Shown: positions 1 through 5,804 of the stretch, piece by piece
Numbering within the stretch: position 1 is the stretch's first letter
Layout: the number at the start of each line of letters is the position of its first letter
Assembly (NCBI GenBank): GCA_964369885.1
Contig: CAYJGQ010000037.1
Span: 1-18,665 of the forward strand
DNA from: Heteroruminococcus sp964369885
Lineage (GTDB): Bacteria; Bacillota; Clostridia; Oscillospirales; Ruminococcaceae
Reading direction: 5' to 3'
DNA length: 18,665 bases
Translations under genes and position numbers: made by a program
Notes under the pieces: model-generated
What the model was told of the DNA's origin: nothing
What the model saw: only the letters and a program-made list of their open reading frames with translations
Database searches by the model: none

Positions 1-27
1 AAAAAAGTTTGACCCAAAACTTACGCA

Positions 28-62
28 CGCCCCCGAGCCTTTGGCCGGGGGCGAAGTTTTTT
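28..62 (+). terminator. Intrinsic terminator of an upstream gene
   Basis: Arms 28-35 (CGCCCCCG) and 46-53 (CGGGGGCG) pair perfectly. An inner GCC/GGC pair (37-39 with 43-45) extends the stem across a one-base bulge. The tail AAGTTTTTT follows at 54-62. The gene it serves lies before the window, because bases 1-27 hold no readable coding end. Confidence 0.85.
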
Positions 63-368
63 GCGGCTACACTGCCTGGCACCGCTTGGCATGGGCACAA
101 TGCAAAAGTTTGCGGTTTCGGAAAGGTAAAACCTTAGGAGGATTTTTGCAGAAAACTAAGTCACGGCTTTGTGGTTGCATTTGAGGTGAATTCTCCCTTA
201 AATAGCCGCTTTATTCCTAAACACCCAACATCCCCACGGCCGCATGATATACATTTTGCAAAATGCAGGGCAGTGGCAAGGAAGTTGTGATTATATTTCG
301 TATTTTAAGCCAAACTAAACCTATGGGAGCGCATGAAGTTTGCAAAACTGTGCCCGTAGGAGGGGAAA
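63..368. other. Non-coding region before the LCP-like gene
   Basis: No convincing gene lies here. There is a perfect 14-bp palindrome CATTTTGCAAAATG at 252-265 and a small hairpin at 123-135 (AAGGT/ACCTT). A TATATT box at 292-297 could be a -10 element, but I find no good -35 for it. An AGGAGG at 136-141 leads only to a 12-codon TTG reading frame. The ribosome binding site of the next gene lies at 357-364. Confidence 0.5.
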
Positions 369-1259
369 ATGGATGAGGAGAAACGACTTCGCCGCAGGCA
401 GAGATGGCGCTTGTTTGTGTTATCCTTTGCCGTGACATTTCTCATTGTGGGGCTGATGTTTTTGGTGGTGGCATTTGGCACACTTCCGCAAAACGAGCCG
501 CAATCACAAATTGAGCCATCTTTTGGTGACGGGGCGTATCTGCCAAAAAGCGAGGACCGCATGACCATGCTTGTAATAGGCGAGGATCAGGTCAGCGGAA
601 GCTTGAGTTTTGGGCTTGTGGGTTTTTTCCCCGACACAGGAAGCATAACGGTGGCAATGCTTCCCAAAGACACATGGATTGAGGGTCAGCACCGCAGTGA
701 CAGCCTCGGCGCAATATACCGCGAGGGAGGGGGCGAAATGGTGGTGTCGGCGCTGGGCAGTGGACTTGGCATAACGGCCGAGCGGTATGCGGTGATACAA
801 TCCGGAGAGTTTGCCGAGCTTATAAATAGTGTTGGTAGTGTGGATTTTGAGGTGCCCTACGACCTTTACACCTCGACGGCGCAGTTGGCCATTGGGCAGG
901 GGCTGCAACAGCTGGACGGCGCCAAGATGCTGGAGTTTTTTTTGGCCAGCTTTCCAAATGGGGAACCACAGCGCTGCAACATTGGTGCACAGGTTATGGC
1001 CAAGGTTATAAACACCCATCTCCCGGTAATGATTGGCCCAAGTGCTGACGATTTATTTTTGCGGGCTGTAAATGCCTGCAATACAAATTTTACCCAGCTT
1101 GACTACGAACAGCGCCGAGAGGCGGCGGCTTTTTTGGCACAACTTTCTGTAAGTCCGGGGCAGGCACTGGGTATAAGTGGTGCTTACCAAACCCCTGAGA
1201 ACATTTTTTTGCTTGATCAGCAGAGCCTTGAACTGCTCAAAACGACATATGGGGGGTAA
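369..1259 (+). CDS. Divergent LytR-CpsA-Psr (LCP) family membrane protein
   Basis: LCP proteins usually transfer lipid-linked glycopolymers onto peptidoglycan outside the cell. This 296-residue protein has a basic cytoplasmic N-terminus (residues 2-13), one membrane helix (about 14-38) and an extracellular domain. LCP landmarks are visible: a strand MLVIGED at 67-73, LPKDT at 98-102 in place of the usual IPRDT, the SDSLGAIYREGG segment (110-121) matching the family's kinaAy-GG motif, and GQGLQQLDGAKMLEF (176-190) matching its G-LDG-AL-Y motif. The arginines that normally follow (R-x-R and R-RQ) are absent: the region reads FFLASFPNGEPQRCNIGAQ (190-208). The family fold is likely; catalysis is doubtful. 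The ATG at 369 follows TAGGAGGGGA. The gene is monocistronic, with the tRNA genes downstream on their own promoter. A weak GCCC/GGGC hairpin at 1265-1278 may end it. Confidence 0.75.
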   Translation: MDEEKRLRRRQRWRLFVLSFAVTFLIVGLMFLVVAFGTLPQNEPQSQIEPSFGDGAYLPKSEDRMTMLVIGEDQVSGSLSFGLVGFFPDTGSITVAMLPKDTWIEGQHRSDSLGAIYREGGGEMVVSALGSGLGITAERYAVIQSGEFAELINSVGSVDFEVPYDLYTSTAQLAIGQGLQQLDGAKMLEFFLASFPNGEPQRCNIGAQVMAKVINTHLPVMIGPSADDLFLRAVNACNTNFTQLDYEQRREAAAFLAQLSVSPGQALGISGAYQTPENIFLLDQQSLELLKTTYGG

Positions 1260-1347
1260 AATTAGCCCTTTTTGGGGCGATTTTAGGCTGTATAGGGGTG
1301 ACTTTTATACAAAATATAGTTTTTTTAGGTTTTTGTGCGAAAATGTA

Positions 1348-1377
1348 TTGACAAGCAGGTATAATTTGGGGTACAAT
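1348..1377 (+). promoter_or_regulatory. Promoter of the tRNA-Met/tRNA-Glu operon
   Basis: TTGACA (1348-1353) and TACAAT (1372-1377) are separated by 18 bp. The first tRNA begins 35 bp after the -10 box, which leaves a short 5' leader to be trimmed. A TATAAT-like string at 1360-1365 is too close to the -35 box to be used with it. Confidence 0.8.
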
Positions 1378-1411
1378 GAATGCCGTTGCTGATATGGCAT
1401 CAGTGCTATTT

Positions 1412-1488
1412 GGCGGTATAGCTCAGTTGGCTAGAGCAACCGGTTCATACCCGGTTTGTCGTTGGTTCAAATCCGACTACCGCTACCA
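1412..1488 (+). tRNA. tRNA-Met (CAT), elongator type
   Basis: This is a complete 77-nt cloverleaf with CCA encoded at 1486-1488. The acceptor arm is GGCGGTA/TACCGCT with a terminal G-U pair. The anticodon stem is ACCGG/CCGGT with anticodon CAT at 1446-1448, and the T stem is GTTGG/CCGAC. The G1-U72 pair and GGCGG start match Firmicutes elongator tRNA-Met; initiator tRNA would start CGCGGGG. A tRNA-Ile2 with modified CAT cannot be excluded by anticodon alone, but the acceptor arm argues for Met. Confidence 0.93.
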
Positions 1489-1523
1489 ATAAGGGTATGG
1501 AAGAAGTTCCTGCCCTTATGTAC

Positions 1524-1598
1524 GGCCCGTTGGTCAAGCGGTTAAGACACCGCCCTTTCACGGCGGTAACACGGGTTCGATTCCCGTACGGGTCACCA
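1524..1598 (+). tRNA. tRNA-Glu (TTC)
   Basis: This is a complete 75-nt cloverleaf with encoded CCA. The acceptor arm is GGCCCGT/ACGGGTC, the anticodon stem CCGCC/GGCGG with anticodon TTC at 1557-1559, and the T stem ACGGG/CCCGT. It is nearly identical to the Bacillus/Clostridium tRNA-Glu as I recall it. It is co-transcribed with tRNA-Met, 35 bp downstream. Confidence 0.96.
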
Positions 1599-1599
1599 T

Positions 1600-1637
1600 T
1601 CGTCGCAAACTACACTTAGTTTGCGACGACTTTTTTT
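1600..1637 (+). terminator. Terminator of the tRNA operon
   Basis: A perfect 12-bp stem (1601-1612 with 1617-1628) and a 4-nt loop are followed by a run of seven T at 1631-1637. It begins directly after the CCA end of tRNA-Glu. Confidence 0.95.
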
Positions 1638-1850
1638 GCAATTTTTAAAAAAACTGTCCCATGCAGTACCCACTTGTTGCGCATAATAAAAAATGCATGC
1701 CGCGCTTCACCACTTGGCTATAAATGCCATCATAACGTAAACAAGGCCCTACTGCATTTGGGGGCGTGTGGACTTTTTAAAAGGCCGCATGGCGATAAAA
1801 AAACCATGTTGGTTACAGTGTATTTATTGTAAATTCACCATTTGTTAATT
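1638..1850. other. Intergenic spacer, nothing recognised
   Basis: AT-rich spacer between the tRNA terminator and the promoter of the TM2-domain gene. I see only a weak CATGG/CCATG inverted repeat near 1788-1806 and no supported open reading frame. Confidence 0.4.
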
Positions 1851-1880
1851 TTGACATACTTGAAATCTGTCGAATAGTGT
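1851..1880 (+). promoter_or_regulatory. Probable promoter of the TM2-domain gene
   Basis: A perfect -35 box TTGACA (1851-1856) is followed 18 bp later by a poor -10 candidate, TAGTGT (1875-1880). The -35 is convincing and the -10 is not. Confidence 0.45.
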
Positions 1881-1936
1881 GATAGGCTGATACAGGCGAA
1901 TCTGCACTGCCAATACACCGAAAGAGAGGAAATACT

Positions 1937-2122
1937 ATGCCGAAAAACAAATGGGTAGCCTTCTTTTTATGCCTTTTTTTAGGCGTACTTGGAATACATA
2001 AATTTTATGAGGGCAAGATACTTTTTGGAGTTATATACCTATGCACCGCCGGAATTGCCGGCATAGGGGTTATTGTGGATCTAATACTCATCCTGCTAAA
2101 ACCAAACCCCTACTACCCCTGA
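1937..2122 (+). CDS. TM2-domain small membrane protein
   Basis: This 61-residue protein is essentially one TM2 domain: two membrane helices joined by a short turn. The family pattern is clear. It has a KNKWVAFFLCLFLGVLG first segment (residues 3-19), the diagnostic HKFYEGK motif (21-27), a glycine-rich second helix (about 29-52) and an Asp within the membrane (about 48), as in other TM2 proteins. The ATG at 1937 follows AGAGGA at 1924-1929. The cellular role of bacterial stand-alone TM2 proteins is not settled, and nothing here narrows it. The gene is monocistronic, with its own promoter and a strong terminator. Confidence 0.9.
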   Translation: MPKNKWVAFFLCLFLGVLGIHKFYEGKILFGVIYLCTAGIAGIGVIVDLILILLKPNPYYP

Positions 2123-2135
2123 TATACCAAACATT

Positions 2136-2173
2136 AACGCCACCCCACAGCCTGTGCTGTGGGGTGGCGTTTT
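2136..2173 (+). terminator. Terminator of the TM2 gene, possibly shared
   Basis: A perfect 14-bp stem (2138-2151 with 2156-2169, loop CTGT) is followed by TTTT. It lies between two convergent genes. On the minus strand the tail is T-poor, so its use by the convergent hydrolase gene (ending at 2200) is only possible. Confidence 0.85.
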
Positions 2174-2199
2174 ACATGGGGATGGTAAACATTTTCTCA

Positions 2200-2994
2200 T
2201 CAAAGTTCTATTTCGTCGCCACAGGCTATGTAGTGTAGGTTTGGCATTCTGGCCGAAAGATGCGCAAAGGCCTTTGCACCGGTGCAGTGGCAGGTGTAAA
2301 AACGGGTTTTGTCGTACTGCACAAGGCGGGTGGCAATCTCATCAAGCAGTTTTGTGGGGACGGTTTTTTGTGTTGCAGGGTTAAAAAGATGATAACCACC
2401 CACACAAACATCGGGAGCATACCGACCAGCCACCTCCATTATGTTGACCACGCCCAGATGCCCACACCCCATTATAAGTGCGGTGGACTGCTCGGTAATT
2501 ATTAGATTTTGCTCATGCTCAAAATTATCGGGACCATCCTTGCAAAATAGGGTGGCGTTTGCGCCCGAGTGGCAATGCCTGCTGTCATGTTGGGTAAACA
2601 AAAACAGTTCATGGTCAATTTTGCAGTTGCCATCTATGGCCACCACCTGAGGATGGGTAATAAGGGCAGGATCTATGCCAATAGACTTTTTGGCAAACAA
2701 CACCTTTATGTAGTGAGGATCAAATGCGGTGCGCTGAATATAGACCTTGGCACTGCTGTTGATCTCCAAAAATTTTCCCAGTGCACCACCGTGGTCGCCA
2801 TGCCCGTGGGATATAATCACGGTGTCAACCTCGGCAAGATTTATACCCTGATTTTTTGCGTTTTCAAACAATGTGTCATCCGGCCCCACATCAAAAAGCA
2901 GTTTGTGTGATTGTGTGGTGATGTAAAACGACAGGCCATGGGTGGTCTTAAAATCACCCTTTGTGGTGTTCTCCACAAGTGCTGTTATCTTCAA
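2200..2994 (-). CDS. MBL-fold metallohydrolase (MJ0301/COG1237-like)
   Basis: This 264-residue protein is a metallo-beta-lactamase-fold hydrolase with an intact metal site. It has HGHGDH (63-68), a late GCGHLGVVNI motif (176-185) providing another metal histidine, and HCTG near 236-239. The GCxHxGxxNI and HCTG motifs point to the COG1237 group, whose archaeal members are annotated as dihydropterin ribofuranosylaminobenzene phosphate synthases. That activity is unproven for bacterial members, so the substrate is unknown. There is no signal peptide, so it should be cytoplasmic. The start is TTG at 2992-2994, chosen because GGGAGGG (3001-3007) sits six bases upstream and the family's N-terminus (MKITALVEN) begins there. 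It is transcribed divergently from the PadR operon and is convergent with the TM2 gene. Confidence 0.85.
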   Translation of the reverse strand: MKITALVENTTKGDFKTTHGLSFYITTQSHKLLFDVGPDDTLFENAKNQGINLAEVDTVIISHGHGDHGGALGKFLEINSSAKVYIQRTAFDPHYIKVLFAKKSIGIDPALITHPQVVAIDGNCKIDHELFLFTQHDSRHCHSGANATLFCKDGPDNFEHEQNLIITEQSTALIMGCGHLGVVNIMEVAGRYAPDVCVGGYHLFNPATQKTVPTKLLDEIATRLVQYDKTRFYTCHCTGAKAFAHLSARMPNLHYIACGDEIEL

Positions 2995-3030
2995 CTATTT
3001 CCCTCCCAAATGCATACTTTAACCAAACCC

Positions 3031-3059
3031 ATTATAGCACTGTTTAGGATTATCCTCAA
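3031..3059 (-). promoter_or_regulatory. Promoter of the MBL hydrolase gene
   Basis: On the minus strand, TTGAGG (3054-3059) and a perfect TATAAT (3031-3036) are separated by 17 bp. The start codon lies about 35 bp downstream. It is back to back with the PadR promoter, with 17 bp between the two -35 boxes. Confidence 0.8.
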
Positions 3060-3076
3060 TTTTTTTAATTTACTGC

Positions 3077-3105
3077 TTGACAATCAATATTATTCATGCA
3101 ATAAT
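3077..3105 (+). promoter_or_regulatory. Promoter of the PadR-DUF1700-DUF4097 operon
   Basis: TTGACA (3077-3082) and AATAAT (3100-3105) are 17 bp apart. The -10 box lies inside the right arm of an inverted repeat (3084-3110), so bound repressor would block RNA polymerase. Confidence 0.7.
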
Positions 3106-3110
3106 ATTGA
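3084..3110. promoter_or_regulatory. Inverted repeat, probable PadR operator
   Basis: The arms TCAATATTATT (3084-3094) and AATAATATTGA (3100-3110) are perfect 11-bp complements with a 5-bp spacer, CATGC. The site begins just after the -35 box and covers the -10 box of the adjacent padR-type gene. Autorepression is common for PadR proteins, so that regulator is the likely ligand. This is inference; the sequence is unlike the often-quoted ATGT-N8-ACAT PadR site. Confidence 0.6.
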
Positions 3111-3136
3111 CAAAGGAACAAGGAAGGATGATTTAT

Positions 3137-3451
3137 ATGGAATTTAGCGTTGCATCAAAACTGCTTGATGCATGTGTACTTGGGGTTGTGGCGGCAGGGG
3201 ACACCTACGGCTACGACCTAACACAAAAAATCGGCAACACGATTGAGATTTCCGAAACGGCACTTTATCCTGTTTTGCGGCGGCTTTCAAAGGAGGGTTT
3301 TTTGACCACCTACGACAAGGCGCATGACGGCCGAAACCGAAAATACTACACTATAACCCCCACGGGCAAAACCCAGTTTGAGTATTACAAATCCGCCTGG
3401 GAAAATTACAAACAAACGGTAGATACAATATTAATTGGAGGAAACACATGA
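3137..3451 (+). CDS. PadR-family transcriptional regulator
   Basis: This 104-residue protein is a short PadR-like winged helix regulator. The recognisable segments are LGVVAAGDTYGYDL (15-28), the recognition-helix region SETALYPVLRRLSKEGFL (39-56), and the wing RNRKYYTITPTGK (66-78). PadR proteins are cytoplasmic dimeric repressors. I chose the ATG at 3137 because AAGGAAGG (3120-3127) is nine bases upstream; the in-frame ATG at 3128 abuts that site, and longer versions run through the promoter. Its last codons overlap the next start (ATGA), so it is translationally coupled to the DUF1700 gene. It probably represses its own operon through the inverted repeat at 3084-3110. Confidence 0.92.
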   Translation: MEFSVASKLLDACVLGVVAAGDTYGYDLTQKIGNTIEISETALYPVLRRLSKEGFLTTYDKAHDGRNRKYYTITPTGKTQFEYYKSAWENYKQTVDTILIGGNT

Positions 3452-3990
3452 ATAGAGAGCAGTATTTAAGCATACTAAGCAGAAAAATTAAGGCGCTTCC
3501 CGCAGAGGAATACGAGAGTGCCATGGCTTTTTATACCGAATATTTTGACGAGGCCCAAAGCGAGCAGGAGGCTATATCAAAACTGCCACATCCAAAACAG
3601 GTTGCGGCAAAGCTGCTATTGGAGTTTGGCGAAAAGGAGAAAAAGTTCCCGGTTTCAATAATAGTACTGGCGGTGTTGTCGGCGCCAATAGCCTTCCCAT
3701 TGGCCATTGCGGCCCTGTGTGTGGTGTTTGCCTTTGCCGTTACGGTGTTCTCGCTGGCCATTGCATTTTATGCCATACCTTTTTCCTTCTTTGCAACATT
3801 TGTGGCACTTATGGTAGGGGTTTTACCTGCCATGGCCTTTTCTCCCGCCACGGGAATACTGTATATTGGGCTTAGCCTTTTGTTTATTTCACTTTGCTAC
3901 TTCACACTTATACTGTGCAATGCCGCAATAAAGGCTGTATACAAACTGATAAGAAAACTGATACTTAGTGTTGTTAAAAGAGGGGTGTAA
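3448..3990 (+). CDS. DUF1700 (HAAS-type) membrane protein
   Basis: This 180-residue protein has a cytoplasmic helical N-terminus of the DUF1700 type: EQYLSILSRKIKALP (4-18), then YTEYFDEA (29-36), then LPHPKQVAAKLL (46-57). Three or four hydrophobic helices follow between about 68 and 160, and a basic tail (162-178). Proteins of this kind sit between a PadR regulator and a DUF4097 protein in many Firmicutes and are thought to work with them in envelope-related signalling; the mechanism is not established here. The start overlaps the padR stop by four bases, and GGAGG stands shortly before it. Confidence 0.88.
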   Translation: MNREQYLSILSRKIKALPAEEYESAMAFYTEYFDEAQSEQEAISKLPHPKQVAAKLLLEFGEKEKKFPVSIIVLAVLSAPIAFPLAIAALCVVFAFAVTVFSLAIAFYAIPFSFFATFVALMVGVLPAMAFSPATGILYIGLSLLFISLCYFTLILCNAAIKAVYKLIRKLILSVVKRGV

Positions 3991-3993
3991 AAC

Positions 3994-4908
3994 ATGAATA
4001 ATAAAAACGTAAGATTAATATTTTTGGGTGTTTTGGTGCTTGGCATTGTGCTGACAATTGGCGGTGTGCTTGCCGGAGCCAGTACCTATCTTGTACTGGA
4101 TAACGATGGACTGAAATTTGAGCGTGACCCACAAAATGAAATTGTTACCCAGACAATATCCGAGGATATAACAAGAATAGACCTTGATGCAGATTATATT
4201 GACCAATTGGTTATAAGCAGTGGTGAGGAGTTTAGCATAAGCTATCCATCGCCCGTGACCCACACCTATGTGGACAATGAAACCCTGCATGTGGTAAAGG
4301 AAGAAGAGTGGAAACTGCGCTTTACCTTTTTTGACATAGAACGTTTGATAATTGGCCTACAGGACGAGCAGGATAAAATTCATATAACCATACCAAAGGA
4401 TAAAACCCTTGATACGCTGGATGTTTACGTTTCGGCAGGGGTTGTAGAGGTCGAGGATTTGTCGGTTGAATCGATATCGATTGTTAGCAACTACGGCGAT
4501 ATTGATGTAAATAATGTGACGGCACATGACATAACCCTGCTTGGTTCCAGCAGTGATGTGGAGATTAAAAACCTACAAGCCGGCTGGCTTGACATAGCAA
4601 GCAGTGTGGGGTTGGTTGCCATCAAGGACAGCCACATTGAGCGAATTACCTGCGATCAATCAACAGGCGATTTTGACATAAAAGATTCGGTGGTTATGAG
4701 TGGTGATATTGACATCACTATTGGAGATGTGGATATAGACCTCGTAGGCGATATGGCCGCCTATACCCTAAGGGCCGATGTGGGCGTGGGCAGTTTTAGC
4801 CTAAATGGGGATGAAATCCGCACCCCTACGGTTATAGGTGAGGGCGAGAATGAAATTGACATAAACCTGAACACCGGCGATGTAGAGCTGGAGTTTAGCA
4901 AGGAGTAA
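3994..4908 (+). CDS. DUF4097-domain envelope protein
   Basis: This 304-residue protein has one N-terminal membrane helix (about 8-33) and an extracytoplasmic region rich in short beta strands with recurring Asp/Gly turns, such as YGDIDV, SSDVEI, TGDFDI and IGDVDIDL. This is typical of DUF4097 beta-solenoid domains (roughly 145-300). Its own function is unknown. As the third gene of the PadR-DUF1700 operon, it is probably the outward-facing partner of the DUF1700 protein. The start codon lies three bases after the DUF1700 stop, with AGAGGGG just upstream. The helix could be an uncleaved anchor or a signal peptide; I see no lipobox cysteine. Confidence 0.85.
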   Translation: MNNKNVRLIFLGVLVLGIVLTIGGVLAGASTYLVLDNDGLKFERDPQNEIVTQTISEDITRIDLDADYIDQLVISSGEEFSISYPSPVTHTYVDNETLHVVKEEEWKLRFTFFDIERLIIGLQDEQDKIHITIPKDKTLDTLDVYVSAGVVEVEDLSVESISIVSNYGDIDVNNVTAHDITLLGSSSDVEIKNLQAGWLDIASSVGLVAIKDSHIERITCDQSTGDFDIKDSVVMSGDIDITIGDVDIDLVGDMAAYTLRADVGVGSFSLNGDEIRTPTVIGEGENEIDINLNTGDVELEFSKE

Positions 4909-4924
4909 CAGGTAATATTTTGCG

Positions 4925-4954
4925 TAGACTTGCAGAGCACCAACGTGATATAAT
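4925..4954 (+). promoter_or_regulatory. Possible promoter of the YbjQ-type gene
   Basis: The extended -10 TGATATAAT spans 4946-4954, with the TATAAT hexamer at 4949-4954. A weak -35 candidate, TAGACT (4925-4930), lies 18 bp upstream. The -10 box falls in the loop of the inverted repeat 4931-4973. The leader to the start codon would be about 110 nt and contains a GTGGGG/CCCCAC hairpin (5011-5037). Confidence 0.5.
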
Positions 4955-4977
4955 TTACGGGTGGTGCTCTGCATTTT
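4931..4977 (+). terminator. 12-bp inverted repeat: operon terminator and/or operator
   Basis: TGCAGAGCACCA (4931-4942) and TGGTGCTCTGCA (4962-4973) are perfect complements around a 19-nt loop, followed by TTTT. It stands 22 bp after the DUF4097 stop, so it can end that operon. The loop is long for a terminator and carries the TATAAT of the next gene, so it may instead or also be a protein-binding site. Confidence 0.6.
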
Positions 4978-5072
4978 GCATCAAAACACCACAAAACCGC
5001 CAAGTTGTAGGTGGGGCTTGGTGTACAGGCACCCCACAGCTTGCAACCACTTTATCCCACAGGAGGAAAACT

Positions 5073-5393
5073 ATGATTGTAACAACGACAAATACCATTG
5101 AAGGAATGAAGGTGCAGGAGTACAGAGGCATTGTGTTTGGAGAGGTAATTACAGGCATTGATATGTTTAGGGACATTGGCGCCAGCATTACAAACATATT
5201 TGGTGGACGCAGTGGGGGGTATGAGGAGGAGCTTTCGCAGGCCCGTGAGCAGGCGCTGGCTGAACTTTCCCACCGCGCGCAGGAGCGAGGAGCCAATGCT
5301 GTACTGGCCGTGGACGTGGATTACGAGGTGCTTGGCGCAAACAATGGTATGCTTATGGTGTCGGCCTCGGGCACGGCTGTTGTGGTGGAGTGA
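5073..5393 (+). CDS. YbjQ/UPF0145-family protein (PF01906-like)
   Basis: This 106-residue protein matches the length and order of the YbjQ family: MIVTTTNTIEG at the start, YRGIVFGEVITG (17-28), a central helix with repeated Glu and Arg (50-72), GANAVLAVDVDYEVLG (74-89), and a terminal ASGTAVVVE. The family forms oligomeric rings and has been called heavy-metal-binding, but its role is not firmly known. I chose the ATG at 5073 because AGGAGGA (5061-5067) precedes it and the family start aligns there; the longer open frame back to 4920 crosses the terminator hairpin. The gene appears monocistronic. I see no cysteine-rich metal site. Confidence 0.88.
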   Translation: MIVTTTNTIEGMKVQEYRGIVFGEVITGIDMFRDIGASITNIFGGRSGGYEEELSQAREQALAELSHRAQERGANAVLAVDVDYEVLGANNGMLMVSASGTAVVVE

Positions 5394-5409
5394 GCATAAA
5401 TATTCACAA

Positions 5410-5423
5410 ATAATCATGATTAT
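5410..5423. promoter_or_regulatory. Perfect 14-bp palindrome
   Basis: ATAATCATGATTAT is fully self-complementary and lies 17 bp after the YbjQ stop, about 130 bp before the next promoter. No T-run follows, so it is not a terminator. It could be an operator, but no partner regulator is indicated. Confidence 0.25.
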
Positions 5424-5555
5424 AGCATTATGAAATCTCCCAAATTTTACTTTGGTAAATCGCTGAATACATCTAATGTTGCCAATAAAACGGCCATTAG
5501 AGGGGGCGGCCTTCATAATATATGGCATATGCAGGATTTGTGGCAAAAATAAATG

Positions 5556-5584
5556 TTGACAAATCCGCAACATTTATGTAGAAT
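5556..5584 (+). promoter_or_regulatory. Strong promoter of the small ORF / MFS unit
   Basis: TTGACA (5556-5561) and TAGAAT (5579-5584) are 17 bp apart. Predicted transcription starts near 5591, about 23 nt before the small ORF. I find no other convincing promoter before the MFS gene at 5805, so this one probably serves both. Confidence 0.8.
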
Positions 5585-5613
5585 GATGAAAATCTCACTT
5601 GGAGGACAACGCT

Positions 5614-5706
5614 ATGACCAAGCACAGCAACAACCTATTTGGCCGACTGCTAAGCATTGCTATTATAGGCAGTGTTTGTTTGCGTTGTGCCAACCATGAG
5701 GAGTGA
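5614..5706 (+). CDS. 30-residue small ORF, candidate leader peptide
   Basis: The reading frame starts at the ATG at 5614, after GGAGGA (5601-5606), and encodes 30 residues: a polar N-terminus (MTKHSNN), a hydrophobic core (LLSIAIIGSVC, 12-22) and a charged tail ending NHEE. I do not recognise it. It has its own strong promoter and a good ribosome binding site. An intrinsic terminator follows 20-50 bp after its stop, and the transporter gene starts behind that terminator. This is the layout of a translated leader controlling an attenuator, but a free-standing small membrane protein is equally compatible. A 7-base complementarity between ACAACGC (5606-5612) and GCGTTGT (5682-5688) could fold the transcript over the start site. 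Confidence 0.6.
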   Translation: MTKHSNNLFGRLLSIAIIGSVCLRCANHEE

Positions 5707-5725
5707 GAGGTTGTAAAGCCTATCC

Positions 5726-5760
5726 AAAACCTTACGGCATAACGGCCGTAAGGTTTTTTT
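5726..5760 (+). terminator. Intrinsic terminator, probable attenuator before the MFS gene
   Basis: AACCTTACGGC (5728-5738) and GCCGTAAGGTT (5745-5755) form a perfect 11-bp stem with a 6-nt loop and a T-run at 5754-5760. It lies 44 bp before the MFS start codon, with no promoter in between, so transporter expression should require read-through. A weak competing pairing exists between AGGTT (5708-5712) and the 5' arm. Confidence 0.88.
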
Positions 5761-5804
5761 GTTTTTACGGCCTAAAATTAGATGTAATAAAAGGAGAGTT
5801 AATC

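Noticed and set aside
136..184. A 12-codon frame starting TTG at 146 behind AGGAGG.
   Set aside because: Too short, with no recognisable product and no promoter. The ribosome binding site may be chance.
4920..5072. N-terminal extension of the YbjQ-type protein by 51 residues.
   Set aside because: It crosses an inverted repeat and probable promoter, has no ribosome binding site, and goes beyond the family's usual length.
5744..5772. GGCCGTAA (5744-5751) pairing with TTACGGCC (5765-5772) as an antiterminator.
   Set aside because: The second arm lies after the T-tract, so it would be made only after the termination decision.
5703..5804. N-terminal extension of the MFS transporter by 34 residues.
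   Set aside because: It reads through the intrinsic terminator and lacks a ribosome binding site, while the ATG at 5805 has a good one.
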